The notes beneath the pieces are model-generated. The model did no database searches. It was given only the letters and a program-made list of their open reading frames with translations, and was not told the origin of the DNA. The translations under genes were made by a program, and so were the position numbers. Of a DNA stretch of 11,433 nt, positions 5,501-11,433 are shown piece after piece (within the stretch, counting starts at the first letter, position 1; each line of letters starts with the position of its first letter). Source of the DNA: Actinomycetota bacterium (GTDB lineage Bacteria > Actinomycetota > Acidimicrobiia > Acidimicrobiales > Microtrichaceae); the NCBI GenBank assembly GCA_009700815.1, contig WLLG01000037.1, forward strand, positions 1 through 11,433, in the 5' to 3' direction.

Positions 5501-6123
5501 GAGCGGTCGATCGGTACTCCCGCCTGCAGGCGCTTGGCAAGCCAGTGGTGACCACCGGCGAAGCCGCAGCTGTTTGGAGAACCTCGCTGCCAACGGCAGC
5601 GGGCGCGCTTGCGCGTCTCGCAAACTCAGGACTGCTGGTCAAGATCCGTCATGGCATCTTCCAGATCGGCGCAGAGACGCCCGATCCGGCGGTCCTACTC
5701 CCAGTCCTGACGAACCCATACCCCAGCTACATCTCAGGCTGGAGTGCACTGTCGCGTCACGGGATGATCGAGCAGATCCCACGCGATGTCTTCGCCACAT
5801 CCTTGGACCGGGCGAAGACCGTGGAGACGAGGTTCGGACGGTACGAGATCCACCACATCCACCCCGACCTTTTCGGAGGATTCGAAGGTGGATCCGGCAT
5901 CCGCGCCGGTCTCGCTACCCCGGCGAAGGCGCTCTTCGACATTGTCTACCTGCTCTCAACGCGCAACGGCCAGGTGACCTTGCCTGAACTCGAACTACCG
6001 AGTGACTTCAACACCAGCGAACTTCGGGGCTGGATCGAATCCGTGCCTTCCGCCCGACTTCGAACCATGACAGCGGACAACATCGCCAGGCTCATCGGAA
6101 CAGCAGCATCACTGATCGACTAG
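5497..6123 (+). CDS. AbiEi-family (COG5340-like) antitoxin and probable autorepressor
   Basis: 208 residues from ATG 5497, chosen because the ATGA overlap with the toxin stop gives tight coupling and GGGGAAG lies just upstream; the frame is open earlier inside the toxin gene. The N-terminus (residues ~1-50, PVVTTGEAAAVWRTSLPTAA then LARLANSGLLVKIRHGIFQ) is a winged-helix domain typical of AbiEi antitoxins, ending in the Arg/Gly-rich wing. The remainder (YPSYISGWSALSRHGMIEQ, then the FGRYEIHHIHPDLFGG segment and ATPAKALFDIVYL) matches the C-terminal antitoxin domain of this family. In AbiE-type systems the antitoxin counters the toxin without stable complex formation and represses the promoter; the 11-bp inverted repeat upstream is the natural target here. 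It is the last gene of the module; the next gene is convergent. Confidence 0.87.
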   Translation: MRAVDRYSRLQALGKPVVTTGEAAAVWRTSLPTAAGALARLANSGLLVKIRHGIFQIGAETPDPAVLLPVLTNPYPSYISGWSALSRHGMIEQIPRDVFATSLDRAKTVETRFGRYEIHHIHPDLFGGFEGGSGIRAGLATPAKALFDIVYLLSTRNGQVTLPELELPSDFNTSELRGWIESVPSARLRTMTADNIARLIGTAASLID

Positions 6124-6132
6124 CCAAGGCGA

Positions 6133-6166
6133 CTCGCGTTTCCTGCATCCCAGCGAAACGAGCGAG
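6133..6166. terminator. Hairpin between convergent genes
   Basis: CTCG-CGTTTC pairs with GAAACG-CGAG around a 12-base loop, with a two-base AG bulge in the 3' arm. It lies between the antitoxin stop (6123) and the end of the 58-aa gene (6182). There is no U-run on either strand, so any termination would be weak. Confidence 0.35.
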
Positions 6167-6181
6167 CACTTGATCTAACGC

Positions 6182-6358
6182 TTAGTCGGGCCGCGTGACA
6201 CGCCAAAAAATGACCGTCGCAATGGTGACGATAACAGCGAGCAACAACAGCCCAGCTATGGCCATAGAGAGGCGAGAGCCGGGATCTGCGCCTTCAGCCC
6301 CCAACACTGTGGTGCTCAGGGTCCCAACGAACTGATGCAACAGAACGGTTGCACTCAT
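6182..6358 (-). CDS. Small single-pass membrane protein coupled to the methionine PLP-enzyme gene
   Basis: 58 residues, function not recognised. The sequence starts MSATVLLHQFVGTLSTTVLG, continues with a short Gly/Asp/Ser-rich linker (GAEGADPGSRLS), then one strong transmembrane helix (about residues 32-52, MAIAGLLLLAVIVTIATVIFW) and the short basic tail RVTRPD. The N-terminal 20 residues are mildly hydrophobic and may form a second amphipathic or signal-like helix. The tail Arg residues suggest a cytoplasmic C-terminus. The ATG overlaps the stop of the preceding gene (ATGA), the same coupling used between metX and that gene, which is the main reason to believe it is expressed. It would be the third cistron of the SAM-regulated operon. 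The reading frame ends cleanly in TAA. Confidence 0.68.
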   Translation of the reverse strand: MSATVLLHQFVGTLSTTVLGAEGADPGSRLSMAIAGLLLLAVIVTIATVIFWRVTRPD

Positions 6359-7542
6359 AGCGTGCTGCCAAGCGCACGTAGTAGGTCTTTTGCCACGTCC
6401 TCAGTCGCTTCTAGTCCTGCAGAAACGCGAACCGTCCCTGGCGTGATCCCTGCTGCTGCAAGCTCTTCTGGCAGCAGGTTCACATGGGTAGTCGAAGCAG
6501 GATGGGTCACGAGCGTTTCTGGACCACCCAACGAGGTCGCAAGCTGACAAATCTGGGTGGATTCAACAAAGCTCTTCCCGGCCTCAAACCCACCTGCAAG
6601 GTCAATGGTGAGCAAACCTCCGCTATGGCGCAGCTGCTTCTGCGCAAGTGCAAACTGAGGGTGAGAGGCCAAGCTTGGATGACGAACCTCGGTCACGGAA
6701 TCCTCTGCCTCGAACAGGACCGCAAGGCGCTCAGCAGTGGCCGTCTGTTGACGCAGGCGCACGTCAAGGGTTCGCAATCCTCGCAGCCCACCGAGCGCAT
6801 CAAAGGGCGCAGCATTAGCGCCCTGCAGCACGGCGAAACCCCAGATCCAATCCATCAATTCACGAGTGCCGGCTACTACTCCGAGTGTGATGTCGTTGTG
6901 GCCGCCGATTGCTTTGGTTGCGGAGTGCATGACGAGGTCGATCCCGAAGTCCAAGGGACGCTGAGAGAGCGGAGTTGCAAAGGTCGAATCAACTGCCTTC
7001 ATCGGACCTGGGATTGCAGCAAGCTGTTCCAAATCCACAAGGTCGAGACGCGGATTTGCTGGGGTCTCGGCTAGCAGCAACATGGTGCGTCCGGGAATAA
7101 CTGCCGCACGCCAGGCTTCTGGGTCGGCGCAATCAACAAAGCTCACGTCTATTCCAAAGCGTGGACATACTGATTGCAGAAGCATCTGCGTACCTGCATA
7201 CAACTGATGCTGACTCACAATGTGATCACCCTTGGAGCACAACCCAAGCACTACTGCCGCAATTGCACCCATCCCCGAGCTAAACGCTCGTGCGGCCTCG
7301 GCACCCTCGAGTTCAGCGATCGCCTCTTCAAATGCGTTCACTGTGGGGTTGCCATAGCGGGTATAGAACTGCGCCGCGCCTACTGCCGTGGCCATCTTTC
7401 GACCCTCTTCAACAGTCGGGGTCACGAAGGTGGATGTGGCCCACAGAACAGGCGCCAAGGAGGAACCATTGGCACTTCGACCAGAGCGAATCGCCAAGGT
7501 CTCCGGCTGTAGTGCATTCTCGGGCGTGGGTTCGGTGGTCAT
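6355..7542 (-). CDS. PLP-dependent O-acylhomoserine sulfhydrylase / cystathionine gamma-synthase (MetY/MetZ/MetB type)
   Basis: 395 residues of the Cys/Met metabolism PLP family. The enzyme replaces the acyl group of the MetX product with sulfide (giving homocysteine) or cysteine (giving cystathionine). The phosphate-binding motif YTRYGNP is at 60-66, the SSGMGAIAA loop at 88-96, and the cofactor-contacting D185 is in AVDSTFATP. The Schiff-base lysine K210 is in HSATKAIGGHND. The C-terminal block SLGGPETLVTHPASTTH is typical of the family. The length is nearer MetB/MetZ (about 390) than classical MetY (about 430), so the sulfur donor cannot be fixed from sequence; no gene symbol is given for that reason. 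The ATG overlaps the metX stop (ATGA), so it is translated from the same transcript, under the riboswitch-like leader. Confidence 0.9.
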   Translation of the reverse strand: MTTEPTPENALQPETLAIRSGRSANGSSLAPVLWATSTFVTPTVEEGRKMATAVGAAQFYTRYGNPTVNAFEEAIAELEGAEAARAFSSGMGAIAAVVLGLCSKGDHIVSQHQLYAGTQMLLQSVCPRFGIDVSFVDCADPEAWRAAVIPGRTMLLLAETPANPRLDLVDLEQLAAIPGPMKAVDSTFATPLSQRPLDFGIDLVMHSATKAIGGHNDITLGVVAGTRELMDWIWGFAVLQGANAAPFDALGGLRGLRTLDVRLRQQTATAERLAVLFEAEDSVTEVRHPSLASHPQFALAQKQLRHSGGLLTIDLAGGFEAGKSFVESTQICQLATSLGGPETLVTHPASTTHVNLLPEELAAAGITPGTVRVSAGLEATEDVAKDLLRALGSTL

Positions 7543-8720
7543 GCGTGCTCCTCAAGAAACTGTGCAATTGGCGAGGACAACTGGGCGGTCTCGATGAGGA
7601 ACCCATCATGGCCGTGTGGGGAATCAATTTCGAGCCACTTGCTACCACTACCTGCCTCGAGCAGACCCTGATGCAAGAGTCGCTGCTGCACGGGTGGGTA
7701 CAGGGTGTCAGAGGTCACTGAAGCGACCAGAGCCGGAGCGAGAACGCGACTGAACGCTGCGGCAACTCCGCCGCGATCGCGTCCAATGTCATGGAAGTCC
7801 ATCGAGCGATTCAAGCGTATGTAGCTATTGGCATCGAAACGGTCCACGAGCTTTTCACCTTGATATTCAAGATAGTTCTCTACGTCGAAGCTGTGGGTAG
7901 TAGTGAAGTCCACAGGATCGGCACTACGCCTAGAGAATCGCTCCGAAAACACCTGATCGGTGCGATAGGTAACTTGCGCCGCCATGCGGGCAATGGCCAA
8001 CCCGCGATGCGGCCCGTTGCCTTCCCCTGCCTCGTAATAATCTCCGCCCTGAAAGCCGGGGTCGGCCTCTATGGCGCTTCGGCCGATATGACTCCAAGCA
8101 ATCTGCTGCGCAGAGGCCTGAGCAGTGGCCGAGGCTAGGACCATCGAGCCAACTCGTTCTCGGTACATGATCGACCATTCAAGGGCCTGCATGCCTCCCA
8201 TGGAACCACCGAGAACGCAACGCCACTTGTGCACACCAAGGGCATCTGCGAGTGATGCCTGCGTGCGCACCATGTCGTGGATGGTCACAACTGGAAAGGA
8301 GGAGCCGTAGGGCCGGCCCGTGGCCGGGTCAAGCGAGGCTGGTCCCGTCGAGCCCTGACACCCACCAAGCACGTTGATGCAGACCACAAAAAGTTCATCA
8401 GTGTTGACTGCCAGCCCTGGCCCAATGAGCGGCTCCCACCAGCCAGCCACTGGGTGGCCGTCCACTGCTCGTCCCGCCGCGTGACTATCACCAGTCAGAG
8501 CGTGGCAGATGAGCACAGCATTCGAGGCCGAATCGTTCAGACGCCCCCAAGTCTCGTAGGCAAGATCAACCTTGTGGAGGGGCTGGCCACAGTCCAACTG
8601 AAAACTGCGTCCGTCAACCACGGAGTGGAACTTCCGGCCACCAAGGGCATGGCCGGGTTGCCACGCGCCAGTTGGCGGGCGCTTGTCCGGACGGTTCGGT
8701 TGTGCGGGTAAGGAAGTCAC
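7539..8720 (-). CDS. metX: Homoserine O-acetyltransferase MetX
   Basis: 393 residues from GTG 8720. MetX acylates the hydroxyl of L-homoserine from acetyl-CoA in the cytoplasm, the first committed step of methionine synthesis. The alpha/beta-hydrolase fold is clear: VDLAYETWGRLN (51-62), NAVLICHALTGDSHAAG (67-83), the nucleophile S173 in GGSMGGMQALEW, D338 in SDTLYP and H371 in SPHGHDGF. Together these are the complete triad. The start at GTG is preferred because family members begin shortly before the PPTGAWQPG segment and because further upstream the frame runs through the riboswitch-like leader. No Shine-Dalgarno precedes it; instead the GTG overlaps the stop of a five-codon reading frame (GTGA). 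Acetyl versus succinyl donor cannot be settled by eye, but acetyl is usual in actinobacteria. Confidence 0.94.
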   Translation of the reverse strand: MTSLPAQPNRPDKRPPTGAWQPGHALGGRKFHSVVDGRSFQLDCGQPLHKVDLAYETWGRLNDSASNAVLICHALTGDSHAAGRAVDGHPVAGWWEPLIGPGLAVNTDELFVVCINVLGGCQGSTGPASLDPATGRPYGSSFPVVTIHDMVRTQASLADALGVHKWRCVLGGSMGGMQALEWSIMYRERVGSMVLASATAQASAQQIAWSHIGRSAIEADPGFQGGDYYEAGEGNGPHRGLAIARMAAQVTYRTDQVFSERFSRRSADPVDFTTTHSFDVENYLEYQGEKLVDRFDANSYIRLNRSMDFHDIGRDRGGVAAAFSRVLAPALVASVTSDTLYPPVQQRLLHQGLLEAGSGSKWLEIDSPHGHDGFLIETAQLSSPIAQFLEEHA

Positions 8721-8781
8721 GAGCTTGAACTCATATCGAATCTGTGGACTTTGGCATAGTGCGGAGGTCGACAGCTGAGAG

Positions 8782-8799
8782 GTTCCGCGCGAGCGGAAC
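8782..8799 (-). promoter_or_regulatory. Hairpin in the metX leader, possible expression platform
   Basis: A perfect 7-bp stem (GTTCCGC / GCGGAAC) with loop TCGC lies between the aptamer-like region and metX. It has no U-run, so it is not a classical terminator. ACCTCC, an anti-Shine-Dalgarno-like sequence, occurs on the minus strand a few bases downstream. The control could therefore act on translation, though the pairing partner is not obvious. Confidence 0.4.
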
Positions 8800-8829
8800 A
8801 CTTCGGACACTTGGTTGCGAACCTGCGCG

Positions 8830-8920
8830 GTCTGCCACATCCTCGCCGAAGCGAGAAGGCACCTTGGGTGTCCGTCCCAGGTTGCCGGACCCCGAGGGGC
8901 CACTCCTGATGATCAGTTCA
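8830..8920 (-). ncRNA. SAM-I/SAM-IV-clan riboswitch candidate in the metX leader
   Basis: On the minus strand, GAGTGG is followed by a small stem (GGCCC/GGGTC), then CCGGCAACC (GGCAACC at 8880-8886), a P3-like stem CCTGGG/CCCAAGG and GGTGCC (8858-8863). GGCAACC followed by GGTGC is the conserved core of the SAM-I/IV clan. A hairpin CTCGC-TTCG-GCGAG (8842-8855) comes next, and CATC (before the core) can pair with GATG (8838-8841) to close P1. The position, 110 bases before metX, and SAM-sensing of methionine genes fit well. The GAGTG entry resembles SAM-IV more than SAM-I; the exact class is uncertain. Confidence 0.72.
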
Positions 8921-8950
8921 TTGTCTCACAATGCTTACCCTTTTGGTCAA
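8919..8950 (-). promoter_or_regulatory. metX promoter region with palindromic site
   Basis: TTGACC (8945-8950, minus strand) is a likely -35. The 15-base palindrome CATTGT-GAG-ACAATG (8919-8933) overlaps the expected -10/start area and includes GACAAT as a -10 candidate at a long 19-base spacing. It lies directly before the aptamer-like region, so it could be an operator for a second, transcriptional control. The promoter elements are weak by eye. Confidence 0.4.
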
Positions 8951-8986
8951 GCGGAACGAACAAAATCGGTGTAGCGGTGGTGTCAC

Positions 8987-10720
8987 TCATGGCTTCGCTG
9001 CGCGCAGGGCTAATTCCAACCACCATCCGAAGACTGCATCAGTTGAGTCAATCTCGTAGGCCGCACACATGACCTTGCCGAGCTCGGCAAGGTTCATTGG
9101 CCGATCAGTTTGGTCACAGCTAGCGAGTTTCTGAGCGAGAACTGCCCCAGAAGCCCAGCGAGTTTCATCGATGGGGAGTTCCACCTGTAGCACTGACCGC
9201 GCCGACCACCGCAAAGCACCCGAGGACAGTCCTGCACCAAGATGCGTCGCAAGGGCTCGGGCCGAAACTGGAGGAGCCAACAGTGCTGCAGTTAGGTGCC
9301 ACACGGACTCTTGAGGGCGATTGGTGTTTCGCGGTTCAACGCTGATGGTTGGAGTGACGGGGATCAATCTTCCCTCGGGGTCAGCAACCGCTTCCACAAT
9401 TCGGGTCTGAGTAGCCACGAGGACTTTTGGCACCTGTCTGGCCCGGGCCCATTCAGCGATACGAGGCTGCAATCTCTCTAAAGCGGCCATATCAGCTGCG
9501 GGAGCGAGTTGCTTGCGACCACCGAACCGGCGCGCCTGCAGGCCCCAGCTGTGGCTGCCAGGGTCAATCATGCCAACAGTGATCAGCGGCGAAGCCTGAG
9601 CACGAGAAAGGAGTTGAGGTCCAGACTGACCAAGGTCCACCGAGGAGTCGAGCAATGCATAGAACTCATCACGAAACCCCGCTGTTGCGGTGGCAACCTC
9701 GCCGAGTCGCGGGCCTGCAGTTGAATTCACCGATGGCAAGCCATGCGCACGTGCAAAGAGCGGACCCCAAGAGTCCCCAGGAAGCGGCTGTTGCTCAACA
9801 AACTGCTCGGTGTTACCAAGGTCGTTGGGCTTGCCGCCCCACCAAACCTGAACCGACTGGGCTGCTTGGGCTGGTTGGGCTGGTTGGGCTGACTGTGCGG
9901 CCTGTGCGGACTGGGTCGACTGAACTACTCGGGAGTCGCCGGTTACTGAGCGCTGAAGCACGGGCGCACAGACCCGCACGGATGCCTCAAAGAATTCAGC
10001 CTGGCTTGCCCAGATTCCCCGCAGGTGTGCGGAACCAAGCAAGGATGACCGCACCGCTGCCGTGTCGCGGGTTGCTAAAAAGGACTGTGGCTGAACCATG
10101 ACAACCACTCCCCCCTCGCAGACCATGTCTAGGGCACCAAGCAAAAACAACGAGGCAGAATCTGCGTAGACCCCAATCTCACCGAAACGCTGCTGCACAG
10201 CCTGTCGAACGGCGGAACTTCTAGAAGTACGAGTTGCAAGTTGACTGAGAAATGGTGGATTCCCAATGACTAGGTCCCAGCCTTTAGGGCTTCTACCCAC
10301 CCAAGACTCCGGTGTTCGCAGCAACATGTCGCCCACTGCAATCTGCGGGCATAACCGAGACCCCGCCACGCGGCCAATACGCTGCTCGGCCCAGGCACGA
10401 AGCGAGTCCTGAGCCAGCGCTCCAGCTTGCGGGTCGATCTCTCCACCGAACAGTCGCTGCTCAACAATCTCTTGGACAGCCACGCCCCGGTCGGCAAGGG
10501 CATCAGCTGCAGCGAGCAGAAATGAACCAGCACCACATGTCGGGTCACAGATCTGTTGCGGCACATAATCGAGTGTCGCAATTGCCTGCTCAACCAAAAA
10601 CCGTGCGAGCACAGCCGGCGTGTAATGCACCCCGTCAGCCTTGCGCTGCTCGGCAGGTACGGAACTCTCGTGGGCATGAATGCTCGCTTGCACAGCAGTG
10701 GTCGAAGGGGCAGCACGCAT
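8987..10720 (-). CDS. Adenine-N6 DNA methyltransferase (class I), orphan
   Basis: 577 residues. It probably transfers a methyl group from SAM to the N6 of adenine in a DNA target. Motif X is in ADGVHYTPAVLARFLVEQA (28-46), motif I is DPTCGAGSFLLAAAD (59-73), an acidic GGEIDP follows (92-97), and the catalytic motif IV is NPPF (154-157) in WDLVIGNPPFLSQ. The C-terminal ~280 residues are where a target-recognition domain is expected. A Gln/Ala-rich repeat (267-291, AQSAQ/AQPAQ units) separates the two. No restriction nuclease or specificity subunit is next to it, so it may be an orphan or BREX/Eco57I-like methylase. The ATG at 10720 directly follows AGGGGG with no spacer, which is too close for normal use. 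The stop lies 37 bases before the metX -35. Confidence 0.86.
   Translation of the reverse strand: MRAAPSTTAVQASIHAHESSVPAEQRKADGVHYTPAVLARFLVEQAIATLDYVPQQICDPTCGAGSFLLAAADALADRGVAVQEIVEQRLFGGEIDPQAGALAQDSLRAWAEQRIGRVAGSRLCPQIAVGDMLLRTPESWVGRSPKGWDLVIGNPPFLSQLATRTSRSSAVRQAVQQRFGEIGVYADSASLFLLGALDMVCEGGVVVMVQPQSFLATRDTAAVRSSLLGSAHLRGIWASQAEFFEASVRVCAPVLQRSVTGDSRVVQSTQSAQAAQSAQPAQPAQAAQSVQVWWGGKPNDLGNTEQFVEQQPLPGDSWGPLFARAHGLPSVNSTAGPRLGEVATATAGFRDEFYALLDSSVDLGQSGPQLLSRAQASPLITVGMIDPGSHSWGLQARRFGGRKQLAPAADMAALERLQPRIAEWARARQVPKVLVATQTRIVEAVADPEGRLIPVTPTISVEPRNTNRPQESVWHLTAALLAPPVSARALATHLGAGLSSGALRWSARSVLQVELPIDETRWASGAVLAQKLASCDQTDRPMNLAELGKVMCAAYEIDSTDAVFGWWLELALRAAKP
9848..9922 (-). repeat. 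In-frame Ala/Gln repeat within the methyltransferase
   Basis: Imperfect 9-bp units encode repeated (A/S/P)-A-Q triplets, about eight copies, residues 267-291. The plus strand shows GGCTGGTTG-type units. It probably forms a flexible linker between the catalytic and recognition halves. Confidence 0.8.
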
Positions 10721-10774
10721 CCCCCTAGTCTGTCGGCACGCGGGGATCGGGTGAGCGATGCCCTAGTGGGCCTC

Positions 10775-10802
10775 GGTCGCAGGTCGCAGGTTGCAGGTTG
10801 CA
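10775..10802 (+). repeat. 7-bp tandem repeat upstream of the NUDIX gene
   Basis: Four direct copies: GGTCGCA twice, then GGTTGCA twice. It lies 30 bases before the NUDIX start and 54 bases before the divergent methyltransferase start, inside the 112-base shared promoter region. Confidence 0.92.
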
Positions 10803-10832
10803 GTGAGCGGCACTTGAAGGGCGGGGACAACT

Positions 10833-11357
10833 ATGGAGTGGACAGTTCACGGGCAGCGAGAGGTGTACCAGAGTCCATGGATCACACTCTCACTGATAGA
10901 CGTAGAGACGCCCGGCGGCCGGCGCTACGAGCATCACGCGATTTCTTCGCTCGACGCCGCAGGGGTGATCGTGAGCGACCCCGACCGGGGAGTCATGCTT
11001 ATGTGGAGACACCGCTTCTTGAGCAATCAATGGGGATTCGAAGTCCCGGGCGGGATGATCGAAGAAGGCGAAAGCCCAGAGGACGCTGCTCGCCGCGAAT
11101 GCATTGAGGAGTCCGGATGGTCACCAGGCCCTATGCGTCTGTTGCAATACTTCAACCCGAATGCCGGGCAGTCAACGCAGCGGTTTTGGGTTTTTGCAGC
11201 CGAGGGCGGCGAACAGGTTGGGCCCGCGTTCTCAGATGAGGCAGAGCGTGTGGACTGGGTCTCACCTTCGCGTCTCCGGCAAATCGTTTCCGAGAACATG
11301 GTTCTGGATGGACTGAGCGCCATCGCAGTGCTGCAGTACCTCGTATCGCTGGACTAG
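10833..11357 (+). CDS. NUDIX hydrolase, ADP-ribose pyrophosphatase type
   Basis: 174 residues. It hydrolyses a nucleoside diphosphate linked to another moiety, most likely ADP-ribose or a similar sugar nucleotide, in a metal-dependent reaction. The NUDIX box GX5EX7REUXEEXGU is complete at residues 74-96: G74, E80, then RECIEESGW with the catalytic glutamates in REXXEE. The N-terminal half (PWITLSLIDVETPGG...YEHHAIS) and the VPGG before the box are typical of the ADPR-ase branch. The start ATG has GGGCGGGG about 7 bases upstream as a purine-rich ribosome site. The gene is divergent from the methyltransferase. The substrate is an inference from subfamily resemblance. Confidence 0.9.
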   Translation: MEWTVHGQREVYQSPWITLSLIDVETPGGRRYEHHAISSLDAAGVIVSDPDRGVMLMWRHRFLSNQWGFEVPGGMIEEGESPEDAARRECIEESGWSPGPMRLLQYFNPNAGQSTQRFWVFAAEGGEQVGPAFSDEAERVDWVSPSRLRQIVSENMVLDGLSAIAVLQYLVSLD

Positions 11358-11433
11358 AGCAGGCCGGACGGAGACTTCCACGGATGGCATCTCTAACTAG
11401 CTCTGCAAACAACCCGAATTACTCAAACAGGGC
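11358..11433. other. Intergenic end of window
   Basis: No gene, tRNA or convincing terminator is visible in these 76 bases. Confidence 0.6.

Noticed and set aside
4574..6166. Insertion sequence or composite transposon around the toxin-antitoxin genes
   Set aside because: No transposase, terminal inverted repeats or matching target-site duplication could be found on the two sides.
6484..7074. Plus-strand frame of 196 aa
   Set aside because: It lies entirely opposite the PLP enzyme, which has complete family motifs; no domain or ribosome site supports it.
8721..8903. Longer metX with 61 extra N-terminal residues
   Set aside because: The extra part would run through the GGCAACC/GGTGCC RNA core and hairpins, and MetX proteins normally start near the PPTGAWQPG segment.
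9848..9922. CRISPR-like short repeats
   Set aside because: They are contiguous 9-bp coding repeats without spacers.
10270..10830. Minus-strand frame of 186 aa
   Set aside because: It is out of frame with the methyltransferase across the motif I region and crosses the promoter repeat; Arg/Cys/Leu-rich shadow.

Overview
The window looks like chromosomal DNA of a moderately GC-rich actinobacterium. Evidence: GTG starts, TANNNT-type -10 boxes with possible leaderless genes, a tRNA-Gly(GCC)/Cys(GCA)/Val(GAC) group of a kind known from actinobacterial genomes, an actinobacterial-style small conserved protein, and a SAM-I/SAM-IV-clan riboswitch-like leader before metX. The species cannot be named from the sequence.

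Layout. (1) 1-1277, plus strand: the end of a molybdate-binding protein gene (modA) and a complete permease (modB); no ATPase gene (modC) follows. (2) 1296-2481, minus strand: tRNA-Gly, tRNA-Cys and tRNA-Val, each with its own promoter-like box and hairpin terminator; a gene for a four-helix membrane protein lies between Cys and Val. (3) 2525-4527, minus strand: a 75-aa conserved protein, a DUF4202 protein and an acidic protein with a C-terminal PH-like domain. A 19-bp tandem repeat sits at the junction of the first two. (4) 4574-6123, plus strand: an AbiEii-type nucleotidyltransferase toxin and an AbiEi/COG5340-type antitoxin, toxin first, preceded by a 23-bp-period direct repeat and an 11-bp perfect inverted repeat around the start region. 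(5) 6182-8990, minus strand: SAM-riboswitch-like leader, metX, a PLP-dependent homoserine sulfhydrylase/cystathionine synthase (metY/metZ/metB type) and an unlisted 58-aa membrane protein, joined by ATGA overlaps. (6) 8987-10720, minus strand: an orphan adenine-N6 methyltransferase with no visible restriction enzyme. (7) 10775-11357, plus strand: a 7-bp tandem repeat and a NUDIX hydrolase of the ADP-ribose pyrophosphatase type. The last 76 bases hold nothing I can identify.

How the genes work together. The clearest unit is the methionine operon: MetX acylates homoserine, the PLP enzyme replaces the acyl group with sulfur (or cysteine), and the leader RNA probably turns expression down when S-adenosylmethionine is plentiful. 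The toxin-antitoxin pair is an independent accessory module between housekeeping-like genes. No wholly new multi-gene system is evident. The most novel-looking details are the coupled 58-aa membrane protein, the tandem duplication that appears to have uncoupled two overlapping genes, the inverted gene order with a large operator-like repeat in the toxin-antitoxin module, the short coupled reading frames in the metX leader, and an apparent C33 in tRNA-Val.
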